This document shows positions 27,743 through 34,989 of a stretch of 64,000 nt of DNA, piece after piece. Location: positions 62,001 through 126,000 of the forward strand of contig JACPPI010000011.1 in NCBI GenBank assembly GCA_016190985.1, read 5' to 3'. The notes under the pieces are model-generated. The model ran no database searches. It saw nothing but the letters and a program-made list of their open reading frames with translations, and had not been told where the DNA came from. Positions within the stretch are counted from its first letter, which is position 1. Each line of letters starts with the position of its first letter. Made by a program: the position numbers and the translations under genes. This stretch comes from Opitutia bacterium (lineage in GTDB: Bacteria; Verrucomicrobiota; Verrucomicrobiia; Opitutales; Opitutaceae).

Positions 27743-28993
27743 ATGCCCCTCGCGTCCTACATCGACCAGCCGGCCGATTGGTCAAACCCCTCACGCTGCG
27801 TCATCATCCGCGGCTGGTGCTTCGAGCCGGGCGGCGCGCCCGTCACCGGCATCCGACTCCGCACCGCGGATCGCACACTGGACGGTGTTGTGGGGCTGCC
27901 GCGACCGGACGTGAAGGCCGCGCTTCCCGCCGCGCCGGACGAAGACACCGGTTTCGAGATCCGCGGCACCCTGCCCTCCGGCCGCCAACACGTTGTGATC
28001 GAGGCCCGTCTCGCCGACGGCTCGTGGGCGACCGTGCTGGAGCGCACCGTCCGCATCAAACACCGTTTCGTGCCGCTCTGGCTTGGTGGGGGCGACTGGA
28101 CGGAGCTGATGTTTTTCCAGATGCCCGCGCACATGGCCCATCCGCCGCGCTCCGTGCGGAACGAGACTTTTCCCGCTCCCAAACGCGGTCTCGCCCGGCC
28201 GAAACTGTCCATCGTGACCCCCTCCTACCAGCAGGCCCGCTACCTCGGGCAGACCATGCGGAGCGTGCTGGACGAGCAGCCGGGCGTGAGCTGCCAGTAT
28301 GTCGTGCAGGACGGCGGCTCGACCGACGGCAGCGCCGAGCTGATTCGGCAACAAGCGCCGCGCCTGCATGCGTGGTCCAGCGCGCCTGACAAGGGCCAGG
28401 CCGACGCCATCGCCCGCGGCTTCGCGCAGACCTCCGGCGGGCCCGACGATGTGATGGCCTGGATCAACTCCGACGACTACTACCAGCCCGGCGCGCTGGC
28501 GTTCGTTGCGGATTATTTCGCGCTGCATCCCGAGGTCGACGTGCTCTACGGCCACCGCATCGTGGTGGACGAGGAGTCGCGCGAAATCGCCCGCTGGTTC
28601 CTCCCCGCGCATGATGCCGAGGTGCTGCGGCTGAATGATTTCGTCCCACAGGAAACCCTGTTCTGGCGCCGGCGGATCTGGGAGAAGGCCGGCGGCCTCG
28701 ACACCTCGTTTCAATTCGCCATCGACTGGGACCTGCTCCTGCGTTTCCAAGCCGCCGGCGCCCGCATCGTGCGCGTGCCCTATTTCCTCGCCTGCTTCCG
28801 GGCGCATGCCGCGCAGAAGACCGCCGCCTTCATGCACAGCACCGGCCAGGGCGAGATCACCCGGCTGCGGGAGCGCACCCATGGCCGCGCCTTTCCCGCG
28901 CACGAGATCGAGCACCACCCGCTGCTCATGCGTTACCTTCGACGCAGCGCCTTCCTTGCGTTTGCCTGGAGCCTCGGCCTGAGGGCGAATTGA
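27743..28993 (+). CDS. GT2 glycosyltransferase with an N-terminal accessory module
   Basis: The product has 416 residues. Residues about 18-110 form a beta-rich module (IIRGWCFEPGG, GLPRPDVKAALP, GFEIRGTLPSGR) that recurs at the N-termini of the glycosyltransferases at 44347, 49773, 53859, 59548 and 61837. The GT2 domain from about residue 152 has [27 protein letters not shown] and the acidic WINSDDYYQPG. The C-terminal part resembles that of the GT2 domain at 8715. No membrane helices are seen. It probably transfers a sugar from a nucleotide donor in the cytosol. The following gene is convergent on the other strand. Confidence 0.8.
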   Translation: MPLASYIDQPADWSNPSRCVIIRGWCFEPGGAPVTGIRLRTADRTLDGVVGLPRPDVKAALPAAPDEDTGFEIRGTLPSGRQHVVIEARLADGSWATVLERTVRIKHRFVPLWLGGGDWTELMFFQMPAHMAHPPRSVRNETFPAPKRGLARPKLSIVTPSYQQARYLGQTMRSVLDEQPGVSCQYVVQDGGSTDGSAELIRQQAPRLHAWSSAPDKGQADAIARGFAQTSGGPDDVMAWINSDDYYQPGALAFVADYFALHPEVDVLYGHRIVVDEESREIARWFLPAHDAEVLRLNDFVPQETLFWRRRIWEKAGGLDTSFQFAIDWDLLLRFQAAGARIVRVPYFLACFRAHAAQKTAAFMHSTGQGEITRLRERTHGRAFPAHEIEHHPLLMRYLRRSAFLAFAWSLGLRAN

Positions 28994-29047
28994 GGCGGCG
29001 GTGCGCGGAACGCGCGTCCGATCACTTGGACCTCCACCGAAAAGGCA

Positions 29048-30262
29048 TCAGGACCTGGGCGAGTAGACAATGGCGTATTTCGTCGGGGGCGAACGCCACT
29101 TCTGCCAGCTGTCATTCCATTGAATGGCTCCGCCCTTGTAGTCGACGTCCCCGACGCCGCCGCCGCGGAAGGCAACGCGGACCCGGACAATGGCCTTCCC
29201 ACCCTTCGCGTTGACCGCGAAGCTGACTTGGCGCGACAGTTCCGCGCCACACAACTCCGCGTAGTAGCACTGGGTCCAGCTCAGTCCTTCATCGACGGAA
29301 TAGTCTGCATGAACGATGCCGATCTGCTCGCCATCGGTGGCGTCTGTGCTGGCATGGACGGTGACCGAGACCGTGCTCCCGGCGGAGGCCTCAGCCGGCG
29401 CATCGATGCTGACCGCTCGGTTCATGGCCGCCCGCATGGGCGCCGCTACCAGGGAGTTCGACACCTGGATGATGGCATATTTCGCAGCGGGCGAACGCCA
29501 CTTCTGCCAGCTGTCATTCCACTGTATGGCGCCACCCTTGCAGTCGACGTCCCCGGCGCCGCCGCCGCGAAAGGCAGCACGGACCCGGACAATGGCCTTT
29601 CCACCCTTCGCATTGGCCGCAAAGACTGTCTGTCGGGACAGTTTCGCGCCGGATTTTTCTGTGTAACAGAACTGCGTCCAAGTCTTGCCCCCGTCGATGG
29701 AATAATCGGCATGTAGGAAACCGATCTGCTCGCCGTCGCTGGCGTCCGTGCTGGCGTGGACGGTTACTGAGACCGCGCCTCCGGGGGCGACTTCGGCCGG
29801 CACTTCGATGCTGATCGCCCGGTTCACGGCCGTCACGTTGACAACAGCATACTTCGCCGGGGGCCAACGCCACTTCTGCCAGCTGTCACTCCATTGAATG
29901 GCGCCACCGCGATAGTCGACGTCCCCGGCGACGCCGCCGCGGAAGGCTGCGCGGACCCGCACAATGGCCTTCCCTCCCTTCGCGCTGACCGCGAAGCTGG
30001 CTTTGCGGAACACTTCGGCGCCGCAGTTCTCCGCGATGCAGAACTGGGCCCAGGTCCGGCCCTCGTCGATGGAATACTCGGCGTGAAGAAACCCGATCTG
30101 CTCGCCGTCGCCGGCATCCGTGCGGGCAATGAGCGTGACTTCGACCGTGCTCCCGGCGACGACCTCGGCCGGCGCTTCGATGCGGACCACCCGGTTCACG
30201 GCCGCCCGCATTGGCAGCGTCACCACCAGGAGAAGGAGAAGGATTCGATGGAGCAGTTTCAT
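29048..30262 (-). CDS. Secreted protein of three tandem ~125-residue repeats, family unknown
   Basis: This is the only - strand gene. The start at 30262 gives MKLLHRILLLLLVV, a signal peptide, with cleavage probable near residue 20-21 (MRAA); total 404 residues. The mature chain is three repeats, at about 21-144, 145-278 and 279-404. Each has a VNR or MNR opening, PAE, an STD or RTD turn and GEQIGF or GEQIGI. Each also has an S(I/V)D.G..(S/T)W segment resembling an Asp-box, then GGKAIVRVR, FRGG...GDVD and GGAIQW.DSWQKWR. Alternating hydrophobic residues suggest beta-sandwich domains. The last two repeats are the most alike. I do not recognise the family. It may be a periplasmic or outer glycan-binding protein; that role is inferred from the neighbours only. 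Confidence 0.75.
   Translation of the reverse strand: MKLLHRILLLLLVVTLPMRAAVNRVVRIEAPAEVVAGSTVEVTLIARTDAGDGEQIGFLHAEYSIDEGRTWAQFCIAENCGAEVFRKASFAVSAKGGKAIVRVRAAFRGGVAGDVDYRGGAIQWSDSWQKWRWPPAKYAVVNVTAVNRAISIEVPAEVAPGGAVSVTVHASTDASDGEQIGFLHADYSIDGGKTWTQFCYTEKSGAKLSRQTVFAANAKGGKAIVRVRAAFRGGGAGDVDCKGGAIQWNDSWQKWRSPAAKYAIIQVSNSLVAAPMRAAMNRAVSIDAPAEASAGSTVSVTVHASTDATDGEQIGIVHADYSVDEGLSWTQCYYAELCGAELSRQVSFAVNAKGGKAIVRVRVAFRGGGVGDVDYKGGAIQWNDSWQKWRSPPTKYAIVYSPRS
29051..30202 (-). repeat. Three tandem coding repeats (372, 402 and 378 bp)
   Basis: The repeats are visible in DNA as well as protein. A 21-base stretch starting CGCCACTTCTGCCAGCTGTC on the + strand occurs at 29094, 29496 and 29868. Its copies are spaced 402 and 372 bases apart, both multiples of three. 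On the gene's strand unit 1 is 29831-30202, unit 2 is 29429-29830 and unit 3 is 29051-29428. Unit 2 carries about 10 extra codons at its end (SNSLVAAPMR). DNA-level identity implies fairly recent or homogenised duplication. Confidence 0.85.
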
Positions 30263-30731
30263 GGTTCCCCGCCTGAAAATGAGGGCTACGGAAAGGCCCA
30301 GTTCAATCGGTAAATTGCGCCCCGCATCGCTTTTCCGCTTCCCCTGACTTTCTCCCTTTGCTTTCTTGATCCGCATGAATCTTCGGTTGAAAACTCCCGC
30401 TGGACTCATGCTCCGACTGACAAGGAGCAATATATGACAGCGGCAAAGCCAACGGTGCGTTGGTTGGCAAAATTCTTCCGATCACGGTCACGCCTATCGG
30501 CCAGACGCAGATCCGCATCTAAGTCGAGCGACGCCAGGTCGGCGACCACATCATTTGCTATTCCGATCCGGCTCCTGGCGTGCGCATCTCACTTCGGGTG
30601 AAATCTCCCCGCGCCACCCCCGTTCTCCGTCCGGTAGCACCTGATGCTCCCGACAGCCCGAGCAGGTCCCGATTGCTACTTGCAGGTCCATTCCTCATCC
30701 CGAACTGCTCTCCTTTGCTATCCGCCTTCGC
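30263..30731. other. Non-coding gap between divergent genes
   Basis: This is the largest gene-poor stretch (469 bases). It lies between the divergent starts of the repeat protein (-) and the AT-richer membrane protein (+), so promoters for both should lie here. On the - strand an AGGCGGGG stretch sits just upstream of the repeat-protein start as a plausible ribosome site. I could not find a convincing -35/-10 pair for either gene. Part of it (30421-30735) reads as a possible decayed coding frame, listed separately. Confidence 0.4.
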
Positions 30732-30735
30732 ATGA
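30421..30735 (+). pseudogene. Possible decayed coding frame
   Basis: After a stop at 30418 the + strand frame reads coding-like residues (GKILPITVTPIGQTQIRI). It meets a TAA at 30520-30522 and continues with VGDHIICYSDPAPGVRISLR to a TGA at 30733-30735 that overlaps the next ATG. The mix of residues looks like a beta-rich domain end rather than random sequence, but no start or family is identifiable. It may be the tail of a gene broken when the neighbouring AT-richer segment arrived. This is weak evidence and is recorded for completeness. Confidence 0.18.
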
Positions 30736-32333
30736 ATTTCCCCAAAGCCTCGCCATTTCAGCCGCCCAGAACACTGGTGAGGTTGTTCTATTTCGCGGCA
30801 TTTGCCCTCTCCGTCGCCGTTTATGTCGCCATCTACAAATACCTCTGGCGATTTGTCTCCTACCCCATCGAGTTGGAATGGCGCGAGGGATCCATGTGGT
30901 TGCATGCCTTGGCGCAATCTTATGGGGTAAATATTTTTGCGAGCGATAAAGTTGCATATGCCAATGCCAATCACGGTATCTTTGATCACATCATCAAGGG
31001 CAACTTGATCCGGGCATTCCGATTTCTGGAGCCGCAATATATCCTCAGGGTTTTTGTCCTACTATTTCCGGCGATTTCATGTTGGGCGATATTTGTTCAC
31101 AGTCGGAGAAAATTTCCGACCATCGTCGCCCTGATCAGCTCACTGTGTCTGAGTGGCGCGATGCTGATTGCTGTTCACGACATAGGACATTGGAACACTT
31201 GCATCGGCAGGAGTGATTCCACGGCATTTACCCTCCTGATATTTGCCTATCTTTGCTATACAACACAGGCACGCACCTGCGGAGCTAGGCTGCTCCGACA
31301 TTGTTCATACCTCACCATCGCCCTCGTTTTAAGCACGAATTGGCGAATATATCCGGTGGCCCTCATGATTCCGCTTATCATGGAACAACATCAGGATGCA
31401 CTGCGAATCCGCGAACTGATCCGCATCTATCTCCTGATCTTAGGCTATACCCTGGCCACATGCGCGTTGTTCATCGTGGTCTGGTTCCATTCGGATGCCT
31501 CAATGTATTATCGATATTTCTTTGGATTTTTTAGCGCGAAATCGCCCATGCCCCCAAGTAGTGCGCCGTTTCAAATGATGATCCACTATGTGCGCATCCC
31601 GGCTTTTGCGTTCCTCATCATATTTTCTGTCCTGCCCGCTTTCATTGAGGCGGAGAGGATTATCCTTAAACACTCCTTCCATTGGCCAAGAATCCTGGCG
31701 GCCATCGCCATCTCACTGAGCCTGCTCATATCGATATCGGCATTCAAAATGAATTTTATGGCCGCAGGCTATTGGTATCTATGCCCGCAGGCCATTGTCC
31801 TGTTTGTGTATTATCACACTCGATATAAAATCGGACCCGGGCTGGCCTCGGCAATCCTTGTTCTTGGCCTGGGCATTCTATCCCGATCCGAGAACCTGCC
31901 CCTGATGAGGTGGTATTATTCCCAGTTGGGCGAAACCTTACCGGCTGCCCGCAAGTATACCGAAGAGCTGGTCCTGTTAGATCGCGCCTTCGGCGTTTAC
32001 TCGGAGGAGGCCCATCTCTTCAAACGTTCAGCGACTCTTTCACCCATTGACATGGGGGACGTGGCGGAGGCTTTCGCAAACGCGAACTACTATGGCCCGC
32101 GCTTCACTGCGGTATTTTCAGAGCAGAAATCCAGGTTAACCTCTCATGAGCCTGTTCTCGTTTTTGTGGGTGGCTGCGCTTCCTCCGCCGTTAAGGAACT
32201 GGCCGAGAATGAGGAGTATTGCCTGTGGCTAAAATCTCCCGCGCCTGCGATTGGCGGCGGGGTGTATGTCCGGGTGGATCATATCGAAGATGTTCAGCGC
32301 TTTTTGATGGGCCCGACTGCAATTTCCCCATAA
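30732..32333 (+). CDS. AT-richer polytopic membrane protein (unassigned)
   Basis: The protein is 533 residues with about eleven hydrophobic segments between residues 15 and 390 and a soluble C-terminal part. The first loop holds YPIELEWREGSMWLHA, acidic residues in the position used by GT-C enzymes. Base composition is visibly richer in A and T than all large neighbours, and many codons end in A or T (ATA, GAT, AAT, TAT). That suggests recent acquisition from another background. It is followed 9 bases later by a GtrB-like GT2 with normal composition. The function may be a GT-C transferase or a polymerase; I see no decisive motif. Confidence 0.55.
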   Translation: MNFPKASPFQPPRTLVRLFYFAAFALSVAVYVAIYKYLWRFVSYPIELEWREGSMWLHALAQSYGVNIFASDKVAYANANHGIFDHIIKGNLIRAFRFLEPQYILRVFVLLFPAISCWAIFVHSRRKFPTIVALISSLCLSGAMLIAVHDIGHWNTCIGRSDSTAFTLLIFAYLCYTTQARTCGARLLRHCSYLTIALVLSTNWRIYPVALMIPLIMEQHQDALRIRELIRIYLLILGYTLATCALFIVVWFHSDASMYYRYFFGFFSAKSPMPPSSAPFQMMIHYVRIPAFAFLIIFSVLPAFIEAERIILKHSFHWPRILAAIAISLSLLISISAFKMNFMAAGYWYLCPQAIVLFVYYHTRYKIGPGLASAILVLGLGILSRSENLPLMRWYYSQLGETLPAARKYTEELVLLDRAFGVYSEEAHLFKRSATLSPIDMGDVAEAFANANYYGPRFTAVFSEQKSRLTSHEPVLVFVGGCASSAVKELAENEEYCLWLKSPAPAIGGGVYVRVDHIEDVQRFLMGPTAISP

Positions 32334-32342
32334 CAAGGCATC

Positions 32343-33281
32343 ATGTTGCTCTCCATCATCGTCCCCGTCTACAAGGAGGAGAAGAACATTCCGGAATTTC
32401 TCCGCCAACTGCGGCCCGTCCTCGCCCCGGTCACGGCGGACTATGAGATCATTTTCTCGATGGACCCCTCCCCAGATCGCACCGAGGAGATCATTTTGCA
32501 GCACCGGGCCGGCGACGGGCGCGTCAAGCTCCTGAAGTTTTCCCGCCGCGTCGGCCAGCCCATGGCCACGCTGGCCGGCCTCGAATACTCCCGGGGTGAC
32601 GCCGTCATAGTCATGGACGTTGACCTGCAAGACCCGCCGGAGCTCATCACCGCCATGGTCGCGCGCTGGCGCGATGGCTTCGATATCGTGCTGCCGCAGC
32701 GCCGCCAGCGCACCGGAGAGCCCCGGCTCAAGAAATTTGTCTCCATTATCGGCTACAAGATCATCAACAGGATCGCCGATGTGCAGATCCCGCCCAACAC
32801 CGGCGATTTCCGCCTGATGTCCCGCCGGGTGGTCAACGAGCTGGTCAAGCTCAAGGAATCCCACGGCTTCCTCCGCGGCATGGTGGCCGTCGTCGGCTTC
32901 CGGCAGACGCTGCTCCCCTTCGACCGGCCGCCGCGGCACGCCGGGGAGACGAACTACAACCGTTTCCTTGGTTCGCTGCGCATCGGCTCCAACGGCATTT
33001 TCTGCTTCTCCACCTACGCGCTCCAGCTCTCCACCATCATGGGGTTCATCATCGCCGGCGGCTCGCTGCTGCTCACCGCGATCTACCTTTTCTACAAGCT
33101 CATGGGCTGGACGATTCTCTGGGGCAACCCGACCCTCGTCATCCTGGTCTCCTTCCTTGGCGGCATCCAGTTGATCAGCGTCGGCATCCTCGGCGAATAC
33201 ATCGGCCGCATCTACGAGGAAGTGCGCGGGCGGCCCAGGTTCATCGTCGATCAGTCCATCGGGTTCGAGCCGCGCCGGTGA
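32343..33281 (+). CDS. GtrB/ArnC-like polyprenyl-phosphate glycosyltransferase (GT2)
   Basis: The 312-residue protein has LSIIVPVYKEEKNIPEFL, the metal site VMDVDLQDPPELI, RRQRTGEP and DFRLMSR, the pattern of GtrB, ArnC and bactoprenol glucosyltransferases. Two C-terminal hydrophobic segments at about 232-256 and 266-290 complete the fold. The reaction would be transfer of a sugar from a UDP or GDP donor to undecaprenyl phosphate at the cytosolic face. Its natural partner would be a GT-C enzyme, and the membrane proteins at 30732 and 34986 are the nearest candidates. No GtrA-type flippase is recognised nearby. Confidence 0.85.
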   Translation: MLLSIIVPVYKEEKNIPEFLRQLRPVLAPVTADYEIIFSMDPSPDRTEEIILQHRAGDGRVKLLKFSRRVGQPMATLAGLEYSRGDAVIVMDVDLQDPPELITAMVARWRDGFDIVLPQRRQRTGEPRLKKFVSIIGYKIINRIADVQIPPNTGDFRLMSRRVVNELVKLKESHGFLRGMVAVVGFRQTLLPFDRPPRHAGETNYNRFLGSLRIGSNGIFCFSTYALQLSTIMGFIIAGGSLLLTAIYLFYKLMGWTILWGNPTLVILVSFLGGIQLISVGILGEYIGRIYEEVRGRPRFIVDQSIGFEPRR

Positions 33282-33289
33282 CCCCGCCC

Positions 33290-34015
33290 ATGCCGACCGC
33301 CAAGTGGCCGAAAATCCTGCCGCCGCTCACCCCCGAGCAGCAGGCCCGCAGCGACCGGTTCATGAAGCTCTGGCACGAGGAGCTGGCCGGCCGCTCCCGC
33401 TACGGCCTCGTCGAGCGCTTCAACCACACGTGGCCGGTCAAGCACTCCCCCCCGGGCTTCCGCACCACGCTGGAGATCGGCGCCGGCCTCGGTGAGCACC
33501 TCGAATACGAAAAACTGACGCCGGAGCAGACCCGGGGCTACTGTTGCAACGAGTATCGCGAGAACATGGCCGCCGACATCCGCCGACGCCACCCGCAGAT
33601 CCAGACCGTCGTCGGCGACTGCCAGCAACGCATGGATTTCGCCGACGGTTATTTCGACCGCATCCTCGCCATCCACGTGCTCGAACACCTGCCGAACCTG
33701 CCCGCCTGCCTCGCCGAGCTGCACCGCCTGCTCAACAAGGACACCGGCCGCCTCCTCATCGTCATCCCGACCGAGGGCAGCCCGGCTTACGGCCTGGCCC
33801 GCCGGCTTTCAGCCCAGCGGGTCTGGTATCGCCATTTCACCGCACCTTACGTCGAGTTCTACGGCCGCGAACACATCAACCTCGTCCCGGAGATTCTCGC
33901 CGAGCTGTCACCGCATTTCACCGTTGAGCGCCGCGCCTGTTTCCCCCTGCCTTTCCTTCCCTTTGTGTTCTGCAACCTCTGCCTTGGCTACGTCCTGAAA
34001 CCCCGCGCCGCATGA
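33290..34015 (+). CDS. Class I SAM-dependent methyltransferase
   Basis: I use the ATG at 33290 (241 residues); a GTG at 33278 overlapping the previous stop (GTGA) is also possible. Motif I is TTLEIGAGLGEHLEY near residues 58-72. It is followed by an unusual strand 2 region (YCCNEYRENMAADI) and a motif IV region RILAIHVLEHLPNLPACL, then LLIVIPTEGSPAYG. The last ~25 residues are hydrophobic (FPLPFLPFVFCNLCLG), perhaps a membrane contact. The start of the epimerase gene overlaps the stop (ATGA). It is likely to methylate a sugar or lipid-linked intermediate; the substrate is unknown. Confidence 0.75.
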   Translation: MPTAKWPKILPPLTPEQQARSDRFMKLWHEELAGRSRYGLVERFNHTWPVKHSPPGFRTTLEIGAGLGEHLEYEKLTPEQTRGYCCNEYRENMAADIRRRHPQIQTVVGDCQQRMDFADGYFDRILAIHVLEHLPNLPACLAELHRLLNKDTGRLLIVIPTEGSPAYGLARRLSAQRVWYRHFTAPYVEFYGREHINLVPEILAELSPHFTVERRACFPLPFLPFVFCNLCLGYVLKPRAA

Positions 34016-34989
34016 AACACGCCTTCGTCACCGGTGCCGCCGGCTTCATCGGCTCCACCCTGACCGACCGTCTTCTGGCGGACGGCATCGCCGTCACCGG
34101 CTGGGACAATTTTTCCACCGGGCAGGAACGTTTCCTGGAGGCCGCGCTCCAACAGCCACGCTTCCGTCTGGTCCGCGGGGACAACCTCGACCTGCCCGCG
34201 CTGACCACCGCAATGAAGGAGGCCGACTTCGTTTTTCATCTCGCGGCCAATGCCGACATCAAGGACGGCTGGGCGCACCCGAGGAAGGATCTCGAGCAGA
34301 ACACCCTCGCGACCTTCAACGTCCTCGAGGCCATGCGGGCCAACGGCGTGCGTCGCATCGCCTTTTCCTCCACGGGGTCAACCTACGGCGAGGCGACCCT
34401 GATCCCCACGCCCGAGGACGCGCCCTTCCCGGTGCAGACCTCCCTCTACGCCGCCAGCAAAGTCGCAGGCGAGACCCTGCTCTCCGCCTACGCCGAGGGC
34501 GGCCAGCTCGACGAAGCCTACATCTTCCGCTTCGTCTCCATCCTGGGCGAGCGTTACACCCACGGCCACGTCTTCGATTTCTACCGGCAGCTGGTCGAGC
34601 ATCCCGACCGCCTGCGCATCCTCGGCGACGGCCAGCAGCGCAAGAGCTACCTCTACGTGCAGGATTGCGTCGACGCCATGCTGCACGTGGCGCGCCGGGC
34701 CACGGCGAAGGGTGCGAAGCACCGCACGCAGGTCTACAACCTTGGCACGCCGGAATATGTCGAGGTCAATCAGAGCATCGGCCATATCTGCGCCGCGCTC
34801 GGCCTGAAGCCGAGGCTCGAATACACCGGTGGCGACCGGGGTTGGATCGGCGACAACCCCTTCATCTTCCTCGACACGAAAAAAATCAACGCCACCGGCT
34901 GGAAGCCAAAGCTCACGATCGAACAGGGCATCATCCGCACCCTGCGCTGGCTGGAGGCCAACCGCTGGGTCTACGAACGGCGCAAATGA
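34012..34989 (+). CDS. NAD-dependent sugar-nucleotide epimerase/dehydratase (extended SDR)
   Basis: The protein has 325 residues and starts inside the previous stop. NAD is bound by TGAAGFIGS at 7-15 and HLAANADI at 76-83. The catalytic set is the SST turn at 119-121, Tyr146 and Lys150 (YAASK). The sequence GDGQQRKSYLYVQDCVDAML follows, as in UDP-glucose 4-epimerase-like proteins. The best general assignment is a UDP- or GDP-hexose 4-epimerase. No feature specific for a dehydratase (such as a DE pair in TDE) is seen. It lies among genes for a GtrB-like GT2, a membrane protein and a dehydrogenase homologue, so it likely supplies a modified sugar to them. Confidence 0.8.
   Translation: MKHAFVTGAAGFIGSTLTDRLLADGIAVTGWDNFSTGQERFLEAALQQPRFRLVRGDNLDLPALTTAMKEADFVFHLAANADIKDGWAHPRKDLEQNTLATFNVLEAMRANGVRRIAFSSTGSTYGEATLIPTPEDAPFPVQTSLYAASKVAGETLLSAYAEGGQLDEAYIFRFVSILGERYTHGHVFDFYRQLVEHPDRLRILGDGQQRKSYLYVQDCVDAMLHVARRATAKGAKHRTQVYNLGTPEYVEVNQSIGHICAALGLKPRLEYTGGDRGWIGDNPFIFLDTKKINATGWKPKLTIEQGIIRTLRWLEANRWVYERRK

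Noticed and set aside
29003-29015. GCGCG-GAA-CGCGC hairpin between the convergent genes.
   Set aside because: A 5-bp stem with a 3-base loop and no T tract is expected by chance in DNA this GC-rich.
29051-30202. CRISPR array considered because of regularly spaced repeats.
   Set aside because: The spacing is 372-402 bases, the frame is open throughout, and the repeats encode protein domains; no cas genes are present.
30434-30602. A short + strand frame (ATG at 30434, about 55 codons) rich in Ser and Arg.
   Set aside because: Residue mix is typical of an off-frame reading, no ribosome site is seen, and another frame over the same bases looks more coding-like.
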